64,000 nucleotides of DNA, from contig CAWCKS010000001.1 of NCBI GenBank assembly GCA_963796195.1, forward strand, positions 248,001-312,000, in the 5' to 3' direction. Below are positions 54,438 to 63,556 of this stretch, in pieces. How positions within the stretch are numbered: position 1 is the stretch's first letter; each line of letters starts with the position of its first letter. The position numbers were made by a program, and so were the translations under genes. The notes beneath the pieces are model-generated. The model did not search any database. It had not been told where the DNA came from and worked only from the letters and a program-made list of their open reading frames with translations. The stretch comes from CAWCKS01 sp963796195 (GTDB lineage: Bacteria; Pseudomonadota; Alphaproteobacteria; Rhizobiales; Xanthobacteraceae).

Positions 54438-55421
54438 TCAACCGCGGCCGCGCACGCGAAGACCCGGCGCAGGCCGCTCCTGCAGCACTTCGCGCCGGAA
54501 TCTGAAGAGGGCCGCGGGGCGACCGCCTGTTTGTGTCGACATCTCGCCGGTTGGTTCGACCAGCGCACCGGATTCGACCAGCCTACGGAAATTCTGTTTG
54601 TGCAGATGACGGCCTGAAATCGCTTCGACGGTGCGCTGCAAATCGGTCAGCGTGAACTCATTCGGCAACAGCTCAAACACCACGGGTCGGTATTTCAGTT
54701 TTGCGCGCAAGCGCGCGATCGCGGTGGCAAGGATTCGGCGATGGTCGAAGCGCATGGCCTCGCCAAGCTGCGGCAGGACTTTGCGCGCAAGCGCTGCGGG
54801 TCGGCCGTCGCGCCGCGCTTCCTCGACGAGGCCGGCTTCATAGAGCAATTCGAAACGATCGAGCACGCGTTCCTCGTCCCAGGCGTCTTCCGAGCCGAAG
54901 TAGAGGCCGACCCGTTCGCGCCGGCCAAGGGCGCGCGTCAGACTGGGCTCGTCGCTCTGTTTGGCCCACGCGTTGAGCGCGGGAAGAATGTCACTCTCGA
55001 GCATCGGCGGGCGTTCCTTGCGCCAGTCCTCCCAGGGAAAATAGCGGTACCACGGTTCGAACGCGGCGCCCGGCGCCTGCGGTTGTTGCGAGGCATCGCT
55101 GATGCGGGTCAGCGCGAGATAGCCGACTGAGACGATGTGCGCTGCGGTGTCACCCGGCGATGCGTGACGCCCGCGGTCGCCGAACGAATAGAGCTGCTCG
55201 ATATAGCCGAGCCTTAAACCGGTCTGCTCCTCGACCCACTCGCGCAGGCCGAGTTCGAGTGTGCGGTGGGCGAGCGGATCGAACGGGCCGAAAGGGAGGC
55301 CGGCGCGCGGCTCGCCCGCCTGGCCGCCCGACGCAATGAGGATGCGAGGCTCATTGGCCTCGATCGCAACGACCGCTGCCGTCAGGCCGATCTCGATGGG
55401 CGTCAGGGGTTTTTCGGTCAT
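54438..55421 (-). CDS. nadQ: NadQ-type NAD biosynthesis regulator (Nudix-like plus winged helix)
   Basis: 327 residues. The N-terminal half is a degenerate Nudix-fold sensor (LREWVEEQTGLRLGYIEQLY, YSFGDRGRHASPGD), as in NrtR-like regulators. The C-terminal half is a winged helix: FELLPNEFTLTDLQRTVEAI, GRHLHKQNFRRLVESGALVE and TGGRPAALFRFRRE. This is the architecture of COG4111/NadQ, the repressor of nad genes in alphaproteobacteria. The nadABC operon with a perfect palindrome lies 6 kb away at 44.6-48.3 kb. Its own upstream region shows no similar palindrome. Ligand binding (NAD or a related nucleotide) is family knowledge. Confidence 0.88.
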   Translation of the reverse strand: MTEKPLTPIEIGLTAAVVAIEANEPRILIASGGQAGEPRAGLPFGPFDPLAHRTLELGLREWVEEQTGLRLGYIEQLYSFGDRGRHASPGDTAAHIVSVGYLALTRISDASQQPQAPGAAFEPWYRYFPWEDWRKERPPMLESDILPALNAWAKQSDEPSLTRALGRRERVGLYFGSEDAWDEERVLDRFELLYEAGLVEEARRDGRPAALARKVLPQLGEAMRFDHRRILATAIARLRAKLKYRPVVFELLPNEFTLTDLQRTVEAISGRHLHKQNFRRLVESGALVEPTGEMSTQTGGRPAALFRFRREVLQERPAPGLRVRGRG

Positions 55422-55451
55422 GTGTTGTGGCCGAAGGAGATGCGCCGCTCT

Positions 55452-55958
55452 TCAGTCCAGCTCGATGCGGAACGGGCGGCCCTCGATGCTCATGTCGCCA
55501 GGGCCGATCTCGGTCAGCGCGTCGATCATCCGCCCCTGGCGACCGAGCAGGTCGTCGGCGTGGCCGACGATCAGTCGGTTCGGATGTGCGGTCGGCGAAT
55601 CCTTGCGGATGCGGCGGGCGATGTCGATCTCGTCGCGCTGCGGGTTGAGCGCACACGCGATCGCGAACGCGCTCGCGGTGGAACGGCTGATCCCGGCATA
55701 GCAATGGATCACCAGCGGCGCCGCACGATCCCAGCGCCGGCCGAAGTCGAGGATTTGTTCGACGTGACTGCTCTGCGGGGCGACGAAGCCGTCGGCCGGC
55801 ATCGTGATGTCGTCCATCGAGATGACGAGATGGTTTTTCGCCGCAATCGAGCGCGGGCGCTGCACCTTGTGGACGTCGGCCATCACGGTGATCAGGTGGC
55901 TCGCACCGGTCGCCTTGACGATGTCGGGCAACAGCGCAAGCGAGCAGACGTGAATCAT
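55452..55958 (-). CDS. Tyrosine phosphatase-family protein
   Basis: 168 residues. The P-loop VIHCYAGISRSTASAFAIAC has the Cys-x5-Arg signature of cysteine-based phosphatases, and SMDDITMPADGF is placed as the general-acid loop. The protein begins MIHVCSLALLPDIVKATGAS and has no signal peptide. It belongs to the small dual-specificity-like phosphatases of alphaproteobacteria; the substrate is unknown. It lies 30 bases upstream of nadQ on the same strand, so the two may be co-transcribed. Confidence 0.85.
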   Translation of the reverse strand: MIHVCSLALLPDIVKATGASHLITVMADVHKVQRPRSIAAKNHLVISMDDITMPADGFVAPQSSHVEQILDFGRRWDRAAPLVIHCYAGISRSTASAFAIACALNPQRDEIDIARRIRKDSPTAHPNRLIVGHADDLLGRQGRMIDALTEIGPGDMSIEGRPFRIELD

Positions 55959-56017
55959 TTGTGGGCCCTTATTGGTTGGGCAGGGTTATAGGAGTCCGGG
56001 CCGCCGCACGAAAGCGC

Positions 56018-56626
56018 TTAATCCAGCTTCAAGGCCTTGAACCTGGCCAGAAACCGGCGTTCGGCGCGCTGCGCCGGCCACGGGGTCAGGAATTCCGCAG
56101 TTGTCGCGGCCGGCAGCTTCGGCTCCTTGCCGAAGAAGCGCCGCGCCTCCGCTTCCTTGAAACCGGCAAGCCGGGTCGCCTCGAGGTAGGCGGCGCCGGC
56201 GTCGGCGGCCTTGATCCGCGCGGTGAGATGGTCCGGCAGCGCCGCGGGCAGTCCGAAGCGAACATGGATCGCCGCGAGCAATCGCTTCTCGATTGCTTTG
56301 TAGGAGCCGCCGATCACGGCCTTGAACGGCGAGATCATGTCGCCGATCACGTATTCGGGCGCATCGTGCAGCAGCGTCGCGAGCCGCACCCGCTGGTCGA
56401 CGCGCGGGTTCGCCGCGCGCAGCACGGCTTCGACCAAGAGCGTGTGCTGGGCGACCGAGAAGATGTGCGCGCCGTGAGTCTGCCCATTCCAGCGGGCGAC
56501 CCGCGCCAGCCCATGGGCGATGTCCTCGATCTCGATGTCGAGCGGCGAAGGATCCAGCAGGTCGAGCCGGCGGCCCGACAACATGCGCTGCCACGCGCGC
56601 GCGGAGGGAGTTTTGCTCGCCGTCAT
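56018..56626 (-). CDS. HD-domain (YfbR-like) nucleotidase
   Basis: 202 residues. The metal ligands of the HD fold are visible: the His of FSVAQHTLLV, the His-Asp pair in LLHDAPEYVIGD, and an Asp in ARIKAADAGAAYLEA. The layout matches YfbR-type 5'-deoxynucleotidases, which dephosphorylate deoxynucleoside monophosphates. The start ATG overlaps the stop of the phosphotransferase gene (ATGA), so the two are probably coupled. Confidence 0.85.
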   Translation of the reverse strand: MTASKTPSARAWQRMLSGRRLDLLDPSPLDIEIEDIAHGLARVARWNGQTHGAHIFSVAQHTLLVEAVLRAANPRVDQRVRLATLLHDAPEYVIGDMISPFKAVIGGSYKAIEKRLLAAIHVRFGLPAALPDHLTARIKAADAGAAYLEATRLAGFKEAEARRFFGKEPKLPAATTAEFLTPWPAQRAERRFLARFKALKLD

Positions 56627-58052
56627 TTTGCAGCGTTGGCGAGCGCGGTCTTCAGCCCGCTGTAGCTCGGCTGATCGATCGCGACCTGGTTGACAACGGT
56701 TTCGCGCAAATAGTCCGCAAGGCCGGGATGATCGATCGCGATCTTGTTCTCCCGCAACTGCAGCGCTAGCGAGCGGCGCAGCGTTTCGAGATCGCCGGTC
56801 TCGCCGAGCACGTCGTGCAAACGCTCACGCTGGCGGGTGCGATGCTTCTCGCCGACGGCAAGGTCACGCAACACGATGTCGAGCGAATTACCGGCGACGC
56901 GGGCGAGGAAATTGGTGCGGCCTTTGGTGGCATTCATGACGTCATTGCGCAGGTAGTCGCGCACGCTGGTGACGAGTTCGTCTAGCCGGGGCATGTCGAT
57001 GTTCGAGTGCGCCGCGTCGGTCGCGAACAGCTCGACCGGGCCGGGGATCAGCAGGTTCACGCAGTCGACCTGGCATTCCGACGAGCGGCGGCCGATCGCC
57101 GGCCGCTCGACCGTCTTGTCGGGGCCGGTGCGATAGTGCTGCGCCATGGTGAGACTGGAGCACGCCCACCAGAACGAGCCAAAAATTTCCCAGAATTTGA
57201 CGTGGGTGGGATCGACCTTTTTGCCCGAGGCGCGTTCGTAGCCACGGAACAAATCGGCGTAGGTGCCGAAGCCGCCGACCGGCAATTCGCTGCGGCCAAA
57301 ACGCCAGGAGTTGGTGCAGATCCAGCCGAGATCGCGCATGGGGTCGCCGATATGGGCGATCTCCCAGTCGAGCACGGCGACGACGCCTTGCGGCGACACC
57401 ATGATGTTGCCGTTGCGGAAGTCGTTGTGAACCAGCGTCGGCTCAAACGATTTCGGCAAGTGCTCGAGCAGCCACCGGCCGGCAAAATCGATCATCGGCT
57501 GCGGCGTGTCGAGCGCCTGGTAGCGCTGCCAGGTCTGCCGGACATAGTCTTCGGGATCGACGCGGCTCAAGCGCGCGCCGAGACCGGTGGCGTCGAGGTC
57601 GATGGCGTGGATCCGCGCAAGCACTTCGCCGCATTGTTCGGCCAGCTTTGGCCTGATGGCATCGAGCGAAGGATCGCGCACGATGCGGGCGCCGAGCGCC
57701 TCGCCGTCGAGCCACTCCATGATGAAACCGTCGCCCAGGCCATCGTCCGGCGTCAGCACCCAGAAGATTTCCGGCTCGGGGACGCCGGCGGCGCGCGCGG
57801 CGCGGATCAGCATCGCTTCCGTAGCGAGCCCGGGATAAGTGCCGTGCTTCGGCGCGGTTGCTCCGGGCGCGCCCGGCGCGCGACGCATCGCGAGCTTGCG
57901 CTCGCCTCCGTCGGTCGCGATGACGATGCGGTAGGTCTCCTGGCTCGCGCCGCCCGACAGCCGCTCACAGGAGATGAGGCCGCGGCAGCCGTCGATGCGC
58001 CTGATGAGGACGGTGACAAGCGCCTCTTCGATACCGGCGCAAGATCAGTCGT
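56623..58052 (-). CDS. Acyl-CoA-dehydrogenase-linked phosphotransferase (ACAD10/11-N, LvaA-like), start uncertain
   Basis: The kinase core is clear: LVHNDFRNGNIMVSPQG is the catalytic loop and VVAVLDWEIAHIGDPMRDLG the metal-binding DWE. The frame continues upstream of the first ATG (57888) with ALVTVLIRRIDGCRGLISCE and RLSGGASQETYRIVIA, so the real start lies further back. A missing base near 58032 would join it to TDLAPV, whose first codon is ACG (58050-58052) overlapping the dehydrogenase stop. The product would have about 476 residues. Relatives phosphorylate 4-hydroxyacyl-CoA, letting the partner dehydrogenase remove the phosphate. Confidence 0.85.
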
Positions 58053-59321
58053 CCGTCTGCACGCCCTTCGGCGCGCGCTGCTTCATGAAGCCGAACATGT
58101 AGCCGGCGATGCGGCGCATCTGGATTTCCTCGGCGCCTTCGGTGATGCGGTAGCGGCGGTGGTGCCGGTAGATGTGCTCGAACGGCTTGTGGCGCGAGTA
58201 GCCGAGGCCGCCGTGCACCTGCATGGCGCGGTCGGACGCCTCGCAGCACAGCCGGTTGGACCAGTAGTTGCACATCGAAACCTTGTCGGAGACCGAGAAG
58301 TTGCCAGATCGTGTCCATGCCCCACGCGGTCTTGTGGATCAGCGCGCGCAGCATCTCACACTGCGTCTGCAGCTCGACCAGCGGGAACTGGATGCCCTGG
58401 TTGCTCGCCAGCGGCTTGCCGAACGGCTTTCGCACCTTGGCGTATTCGACCGCTTCGTTGATGCAGAACTGCGCCGCGCCAAGGCTGGACGCGGCCTGGC
58501 GGATGCGGTTCTCGTTGAAGAAGTGCTGCACCACCTGCAAGCCCGCGGCCTTCGCCGCCGAAGATCGCATCGTCGGGCACCCACACATCGGTGAGCGAGA
58601 TGCGGCCGTGGTCGGTCGGCATGTTGAAGGTCCACAGCATCTCCTCGAGCTTGAAGCCGTCGGAGTTGGTCGGCACGAGGAACGCGGTGATGCCGCCGCC
58701 GTCGCCGGCCTTGCCGCCGGTGCGGGCGAAGATCAGGTCGTGCTTGGCCTTGTGAATGCCGGTGTTCCAGGTCTTTGCGCCGTTGATGCGCCAGCCGTTG
58801 CCGTCGCGCACCGCCTTGGTGTCCATGTGGGTGGCGTCGGAGCCGTGCTCCGGCTCGGTGATGCCGAAGGCAAAGCCCATGGTGCCTTCGAGCATGCCGT
58901 TCAGCCACTCCTTCTTCTGGTCCTCGGTGCCGTAGTTGAGCATCAAGAGCACGCCGACATTGTTGGCGACGATCGAGTGCTCGGTCTGCAGGTCGTTGTG
59001 CAGGCCAAGGCCCTTGGCCGCGAGATGCTCGCGGATGATCGCCATGGCGAGGTTGGTGCCGTCCTTGCCGCCAACGCTCTTCGGCAGCGGATAGCGATAG
59101 TGCCCGGCCTTGTCGGCCATGCGGCGTGCCTCGCGCATGAGAGCTTCCCACTTCTCGTTCGGGAGGCCGTTGCGATCCCAATCGGTCCGCGCCGCCTCGC
59201 GCCGGTGGTCGAAGAAGCGGATGTTGTCGTCCTTGTTCTCGAGCGGCTTGATCTCGCGCTCGATGAAGCGGTCGAGCTCGACCAGATAGTCGGCGATGTC
59301 CTTTGGGATATTGAAGTCCAT
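58045..59321 (-). CDS. Acyl-CoA dehydrogenase (ACAD11/LvaC-like), two frameshifts
   Basis: The ATG at 59321 begins MDFNIPKDIADYLVELDRF. FGITEPEHGSDATHMDTKAV and KTWNTGIHKAKHDLIFARTG bind FAD and substrate. MQVHGGLGYSRHKPFEHIYR and YRITEGAEEIQMRRIAGYMF at the C-terminus hold the catalytic Glu of TEGAEE. Extra bases near 58538 and 58306 split it into three frames; corrected, it has about 424 residues. The enzyme oxidises or rearranges a fatty acyl-CoA and passes electrons to ETF and the ETF-ubiquinone oxidoreductase (23.7-25.4 kb). The phosphotransferase gene overlaps its stop. Confidence 0.9.
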
Positions 59322-59394
59322 GTTTTCGGCGCTCCCGGCAGTTTTTTCTTGTCACCCCCATGTTGGAGGGCGGGAAGCTACCGCTCGCGAAGTC

Positions 59395-60204
59395 CTAGCG
59401 CCCCTTGAAGACCGGCGCGCGCTTCTCCAGGAAACTCGCCACGCCTTCCTTGTGATCTTCGGTCTTCATCAGCTTGCGGATCGTCTCGATCGCCCATGAG
59501 CCGATCTCGTGGGGATCGCCGTAGGCCGCCCGGTTGAGACCGGTCTTCATGAAGCGAAGCGCCAGCGGCGGGTTGGCCGCGATCCGTCCCGCCAGCGCAT
59601 TGGCGCGCGCCATCAGCTGGTCATGGGAGACGACCTCGGTCACCAGCCCGATGCGGAGTGCCTCGGCTGCATCGATCACGTCGCCGGTGAACAACAGTTC
59701 GGCCGCCTTGGCTGGCCCGACGATGGCCGGCAGGCGGTAGAAGCCGCCGACGTCGCTGACGAGGCCGCGCTTGATGAAGAGCTCCGCGAAGCGTGCCTTG
59801 TCCGAGCAGATGCGGATGTCGGCGAACAGTGCAAGCTCCATGCCCCAGCCAACCGCGGCACCGTTCACCGCGGCAATGACAGGCTTGTCGCACTCGAGCG
59901 CGGCCATGGCGGCGGGAGTCGGACGGTGGCACACCGGCGGCGGTTCTTCAGCGCGATTCGAAAAGGCGTTCGGCCCCGCCATGATTTCGCTGACATCGTC
60001 GCCGGAGCAGAACGCGGGATCCGTTCCGGTGACCACAACGCATCGCACCTCGGGATCGGCGGCCGCCTTGCGGAATGACGCTTCGAGCTGATCGTAGGCC
60101 GGGAAGTTCAGCGCGTTGCGCCGGTGCGGGCGGTTGAGCGTGATGGTCGCGATGTGGTTTGCGATCGCGTAGAGCACATCCTGGCTTGGTGCGGCTTCGG
60201 TCAT
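59395..60204 (-). CDS. Enoyl-CoA hydratase/isomerase family protein
   Basis: 269 residues from the ATG at 60204, which has GGAGGAG upstream; the frame is open 86 more codons without similarity. ATITLNRPHRRNALNFPAYD, VTGTDPAFCSGDDVSE and KPVIAAVNGAAVGWGMELAL form the crotonase fold with its oxyanion hole, and ELFIKRGLVSDVGGFYRLP contains the likely acid residue. It should hydrate or isomerise an enoyl-CoA. It lies upstream of the acyl-CoA dehydrogenase and phosphotransferase on the same strand, consistent with one degradation pathway. Confidence 0.92.
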   Translation of the reverse strand: MTEAAPSQDVLYAIANHIATITLNRPHRRNALNFPAYDQLEASFRKAAADPEVRCVVVTGTDPAFCSGDDVSEIMAGPNAFSNRAEEPPPVCHRPTPAAMAALECDKPVIAAVNGAAVGWGMELALFADIRICSDKARFAELFIKRGLVSDVGGFYRLPAIVGPAKAAELLFTGDVIDAAEALRIGLVTEVVSHDQLMARANALAGRIAANPPLALRFMKTGLNRAAYGDPHEIGSWAIETIRKLMKTEDHKEGVASFLEKRAPVFKGR

Positions 60205-60229
60205 GGTGGCGCTCCTCCGCGATCTGTTT

Positions 60230-60850
60230 CTAGCTCTTGAGACGTTTCGGCCTCGCCTTCGCCACGCGCGCATGACAATGGCAAGAGACGAGATGGTCGT
60301 TGACCATTCCGACCGCCTGCATGAAGGCATAGACGATGGTCGGCCCGACGAACTTGAAACCGCGCGCGGAAAGGTCTTTTGAGATCGCGATTGAGATCGG
60401 CGTCGCGGCCGGCACACCCGCCGTCGTCTTGAAGGTGTTGACCTTCGGCCTGCCACCGACATAGTCCCACAGCAGCTTTGAGAAGCCCGGGCCTTCCTCC
60501 ATAATCTTCAGGTAGGCCTTCGCGCTTGCGACCGTCCCCTCGATCTTGGCGCGATTACGCACAATGCCGGCATCGTCCATCAGCGCCGCAATTTTCTTGG
60601 CATCGTATCTGGCGATCTTCTTCGGGTCGAAATTGTCGAACGCTTTGCGGAAATTGTCGCGCTTGCGCAGGATCGTGATCCACGACAATCCGGCCTGGAA
60701 GCCGTCAAGGATCAGTTTTTCGAACAGCGCGCGGTCGTCATATTCCGGCACACCCCATTCATCGTCGTGATAGGCGACATAGACCGGATCATCGCTCGGC
60801 CAGGGACAGCGCATCAAACCGTCCGCGTGCAGGCGCGCTTTCCTCATCAA
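60230..60850 (-). CDS. tag: DNA-3-methyladenine glycosylase I
   Basis: 206 residues. RCPWPSDDPVYVAYHDDEWG at the start and LVSCHCHARVAKA at the end supply the Cys/His ligands of the structural zinc; FQAGLSWITILRKRDNFRKA and GFKFVGPTIVYAFMQAVGMV form the base-binding pocket. Tag removes 3-methyladenine from alkylated DNA. It lies 25 bases upstream of the enoyl-CoA hydratase and 13 bases after ygfZ, so it may share their transcript. A second ATG one codon in is an alternative start. Confidence 0.95.
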   Translation of the reverse strand: MMRKARLHADGLMRCPWPSDDPVYVAYHDDEWGVPEYDDRALFEKLILDGFQAGLSWITILRKRDNFRKAFDNFDPKKIARYDAKKIAALMDDAGIVRNRAKIEGTVASAKAYLKIMEEGPGFSKLLWDYVGGRPKVNTFKTTAGVPAATPISIAISKDLSARGFKFVGPTIVYAFMQAVGMVNDHLVSCHCHARVAKARPKRLKS

Positions 60851-60863
60851 CCCCCTCCCGACT

Positions 60864-61755
60864 TTATCTTCTCAAACGCCTTCTTGCTTTCGGCGCGAGC
60901 TTGATGTCGTCTTCGTCGACCAGCCGGAGCGCAAGGCCACCTGCGCTCAGCGGCTTGTGCGCCTTAAGCGCTTCGCCGACCTTGTCGATCCGCAGCGTCG
61001 CGAGCCCGCGGCCTTCGGCCGACGAGCCCATCTTGCCGACGGCGCGGTCGCCGGCGACTACGTCTATGCCGGGTTCGGGTCGAAAACCGTCAACAATCAG
61101 CCGTACCGTTCGCGTCCGCGCGGTGCCGCGGTGCTGCATGCGCGAGACGACCTCCTGGCCGATGTAGCAGCCCTTGTCGAAGTCGACCCCATGCAGCCGG
61201 TCCATGTTGGTTTCGTGCGGGAAGGCGTCGCCATAAGCAAAGTCGATACCGCCCTGCGGCACACCGCAGGCAATGCGATGAGCTTCATAGGCCGCGGCAT
61301 CCGCGGGCTCGGCGCCAAGCGACGCGGTCAGCCTGTCGGCAAGATCCGCGGGAACCAGGATGCGCCAGCCGAGCTCGGCGTGACGCGGATCGGGAAACGC
61401 AAGGTCGGGCAGCATCGACGGCTTGCCGCCCCAGACCGCGAGCACGCCAAGATTGCCGGTAGAGATTGTCGATCGTGACCTTGGCGCGCAGCTTGTAGAA
61501 GCCGAGTTTTGTTGCGAGCGAGCCTGCGAGGGTCGCCGCGCAGTCGAGCAGGAAGCCGCCGCCGTGGCCCGCCGGAGCCTCGGTCACCAGGAAATCGGCG
61601 ACGATTTTGCCTTGCGGCGTCAGCAACGCACCGAATTTGCCGATGCCGGGCTTTACGTCGGCCAGCTCTGTGGTCAGAAGGTTGTTGAGAAAATTGCGGG
61701 CATCGTCGCCGATCACCTTGACGACACCGCGATCGGGGAGAAACGCTGCCTTCAT
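60864..61755 (-). CDS. ygfZ: Folate-binding protein YgfZ, one frameshift
   Basis: The ATG at 61755 begins MKAAFLPDRGVVKVIGDDAR. KGCYIGQEVVSRMQHRGTAR contains the signature KGCYxGQE with the reactive Cys. An extra base at 61460 breaks KVTIDNLSGNLGVLAVWGG; corrected, the protein has about 296 residues. YgfZ is a tetrahydrofolate-dependent protein that supports assembly of some iron-sulfur enzymes, such as radical SAM proteins. It is divergent from the dihydroorotase gene, with an 80-base shared promoter region. Confidence 0.9.
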
Positions 61756-61834
61756 CTTCTTGCTCTTGTGGATGGGCGCAAAATCTAGGATGGGGCGTTG
61801 ATACGGGCAAGGGCAGGTCACAGCTAGAGGCTTA

Positions 61835-63170
61835 ATGAGCAACACGTTTGACGTGATTCTAAGGTCGGCGACGGTCGTCAATCAGGACGGCGAGGGTGTC
61901 CGCGACCTTGCCTTGAAGGATGGCCGGATCGCCGCGCTGGGTGCACTCGGCAGCCCGTCGGCCCCCGAGGTCATCGACTGCAAGGGCCTGCACATCCTGC
62001 CCGGCGTGATCGATACCCAGGTGCATTTCCGTGAGCCTGGCCTGACGCATAAGGAAGACCTCGAGACAGGCTCGCGCAGCGCCGTGATGGGCGGCGTCAC
62101 CGCCGTGTTCGAGATGCCGAACACCGATCCGCTGACGATCACCGCCGAAACCTTCGCCGACAAGGTCAAGCGCGGCACCCATCGCATGCATTGCGACTTT
62201 GCATTCTTCATCGGCGGCACGCGCGAGAATTTTCGCGAGCTGCCGACGCTTGAACGCGCGCCCGGTTGCGCGGGCGTAAAAGTGTTCATGGGGTCGTCGA
62301 CCGGCAGCCTGTTGCTGGAAGACGAGCAGGGTCTGCGTGACGTGCTGAGCGTCATTCGCCGTCGCGCGTCGTTCCATGCCGAGGACGAGAAGCGGCTGAA
62401 CGAGCGCAAGGGCTTGCGCATCGAGAACGATCCGCGGTCGCACCCGGTGTGGCGCGACGCGGCCGCCGCGATGATCGCGACGCAACGTTTGGTGAAAACC
62501 GCGCGTGAGTTCGGCAAGCGGGTTCATGTGCTGCATATCTCGACCCGCGAGGAGATCGAGTTTCTGCGCGACCACAAGGACGTCGCGTCCTGCGAGGTCA
62601 CGCCGCATCATCTGACCATGGCAGCGCCCGAGTGTTACGAGCGGCTCGGCACCCGCGCGCAGATGAATCCGCCGGTGCGCGACGCCGAGCATCGCGCCGG
62701 TCTCTGGCGCGGCATCGAGCAGGGCATTGTCGACATCCTCGGCTCCGATCACGCGCCGCACACGCGCCGAAGAGAAGGCGAAGGCCTATCCGGCCTCGCC
62801 CTCGGGCATGACCGGCGTGCAGACACTGGTGCCGCTGATGCTGGACCATGTGAACGCAGGGAGGCTGTCGCTGCAGCGCTTCGTCGACCTGTCGAGCCAC
62901 GGCCCGGCGCGGCTGTTCAACATCGCCTGCAAGGGCCGGATCGCGGTCGGCTACGATGCGGATCTCACCATCGTCGATCTCAAGCGTGAGGAGACGATCA
63001 CCAACAAGTGGATCGCCTCGCGCGCCGGCTGGACGCCGTATGACGGCATGAAGGTGAGGGGATGGCCGGTCGGAACGTACGTGCGCGGCAAGCGGGTGAT
63101 GTGGCAGGGCGAGTTGGTGACGCCATCGACCGGCGAGCCGGTGCGGTTTCTGGAGACGCTGAAGGCTTAA
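61835..63170 (+). CDS. Dihydroorotase-family amidohydrolase, one frameshift
   Basis: The ATG at 61835 begins MSNTFDVILRSATVVNQDGE. Conserved stretches are VIDTQVHFREPGLTHKEDL, GVKVFMGSSTGSLL with the carboxylated lysine, FHAEDE, HVLHIST, and GSDHAPHT. The first zinc ligand of the usual HxH is Gln here (QVH). An extra C at about 62767 breaks HTREEKAKAYPASPSGMTGV; corrected, it has about 444 residues. The enzyme closes carbamoyl-aspartate to dihydroorotate in pyrimidine synthesis, if active. No aspartate carbamoyltransferase gene is adjacent, so I withhold the pyrC symbol. Confidence 0.88.
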
Positions 63171-63175
63171 GTTGT

Positions 63176-63292
63176 CGTCATTGCGAGGAGCCAACGGGTC
63201 CGCCAAAGGCCGGCCCGATGACAGGCTCCGCGACGAAGCAATCCAGTTCTTGCCGTATCGCTCTGGATTGCTTCGCTTCGCTCGCAATGACG
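63176..63292. repeat. Nested inverted dispersed repeat
   Basis: CGTCATTGCGAG (63176-63187) pairs perfectly with CTCGCAATGACG (63281-63292), and inside it CGAAGCAATCCAG (63233-63245) pairs with CTGGATTGCTTCG (63263-63275). The transcript folds into a long hairpin. It lies between two converging genes and probably ends both transcripts. A degenerate copy is at 9349-9425. Confidence 0.7.
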
Positions 63293-63298
63293 AAGCGG

Positions 63299-63556
63299 CT
63301 ACTGCCGTGGCCGGTCGAGCGAGAACTCGCCGTTGCGCACGCGCGCGGGCAAGCCTTCGACGAATTTGCTCACGGCGTCTTCGCCGTAGGTGCCGACCAG
63401 TTCGGCGAGCGCGGTGAACAGGCTGGCCTGCGCCAGGCAATCGCCATCGACCCCGTCATGACGGGCTTCCGCCCAGGCCTCATTCAGGTAGCTGAGCGCG
63501 GCTTGTTTCTGTTCGTGATCCGGCAATGGATCGCGGGCTGGTGAGACAAAATGCAT
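63299..63556 (-). CDS. Hypothetical protein
   Basis: 85 residues from the ATG at 63556; the frame opens seven codons earlier. It is helical and acidic in the middle (KQAALSYLNEAWAEARHDG, CLAQASLFTALAELVGTYG, EDAVSKFVEGLPARVRNGEF). No signal peptide, membrane segment or known motif is visible. It resembles conserved short proteins annotated as hypothetical in Bradyrhizobium. The gap at 63578-63798 beyond it shows no gene. Confidence 0.6.
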   Translation of the reverse strand: MHFVSPARDPLPDHEQKQAALSYLNEAWAEARHDGVDGDCLAQASLFTALAELVGTYGEDAVSKFVEGLPARVRNGEFSLDRPRQ

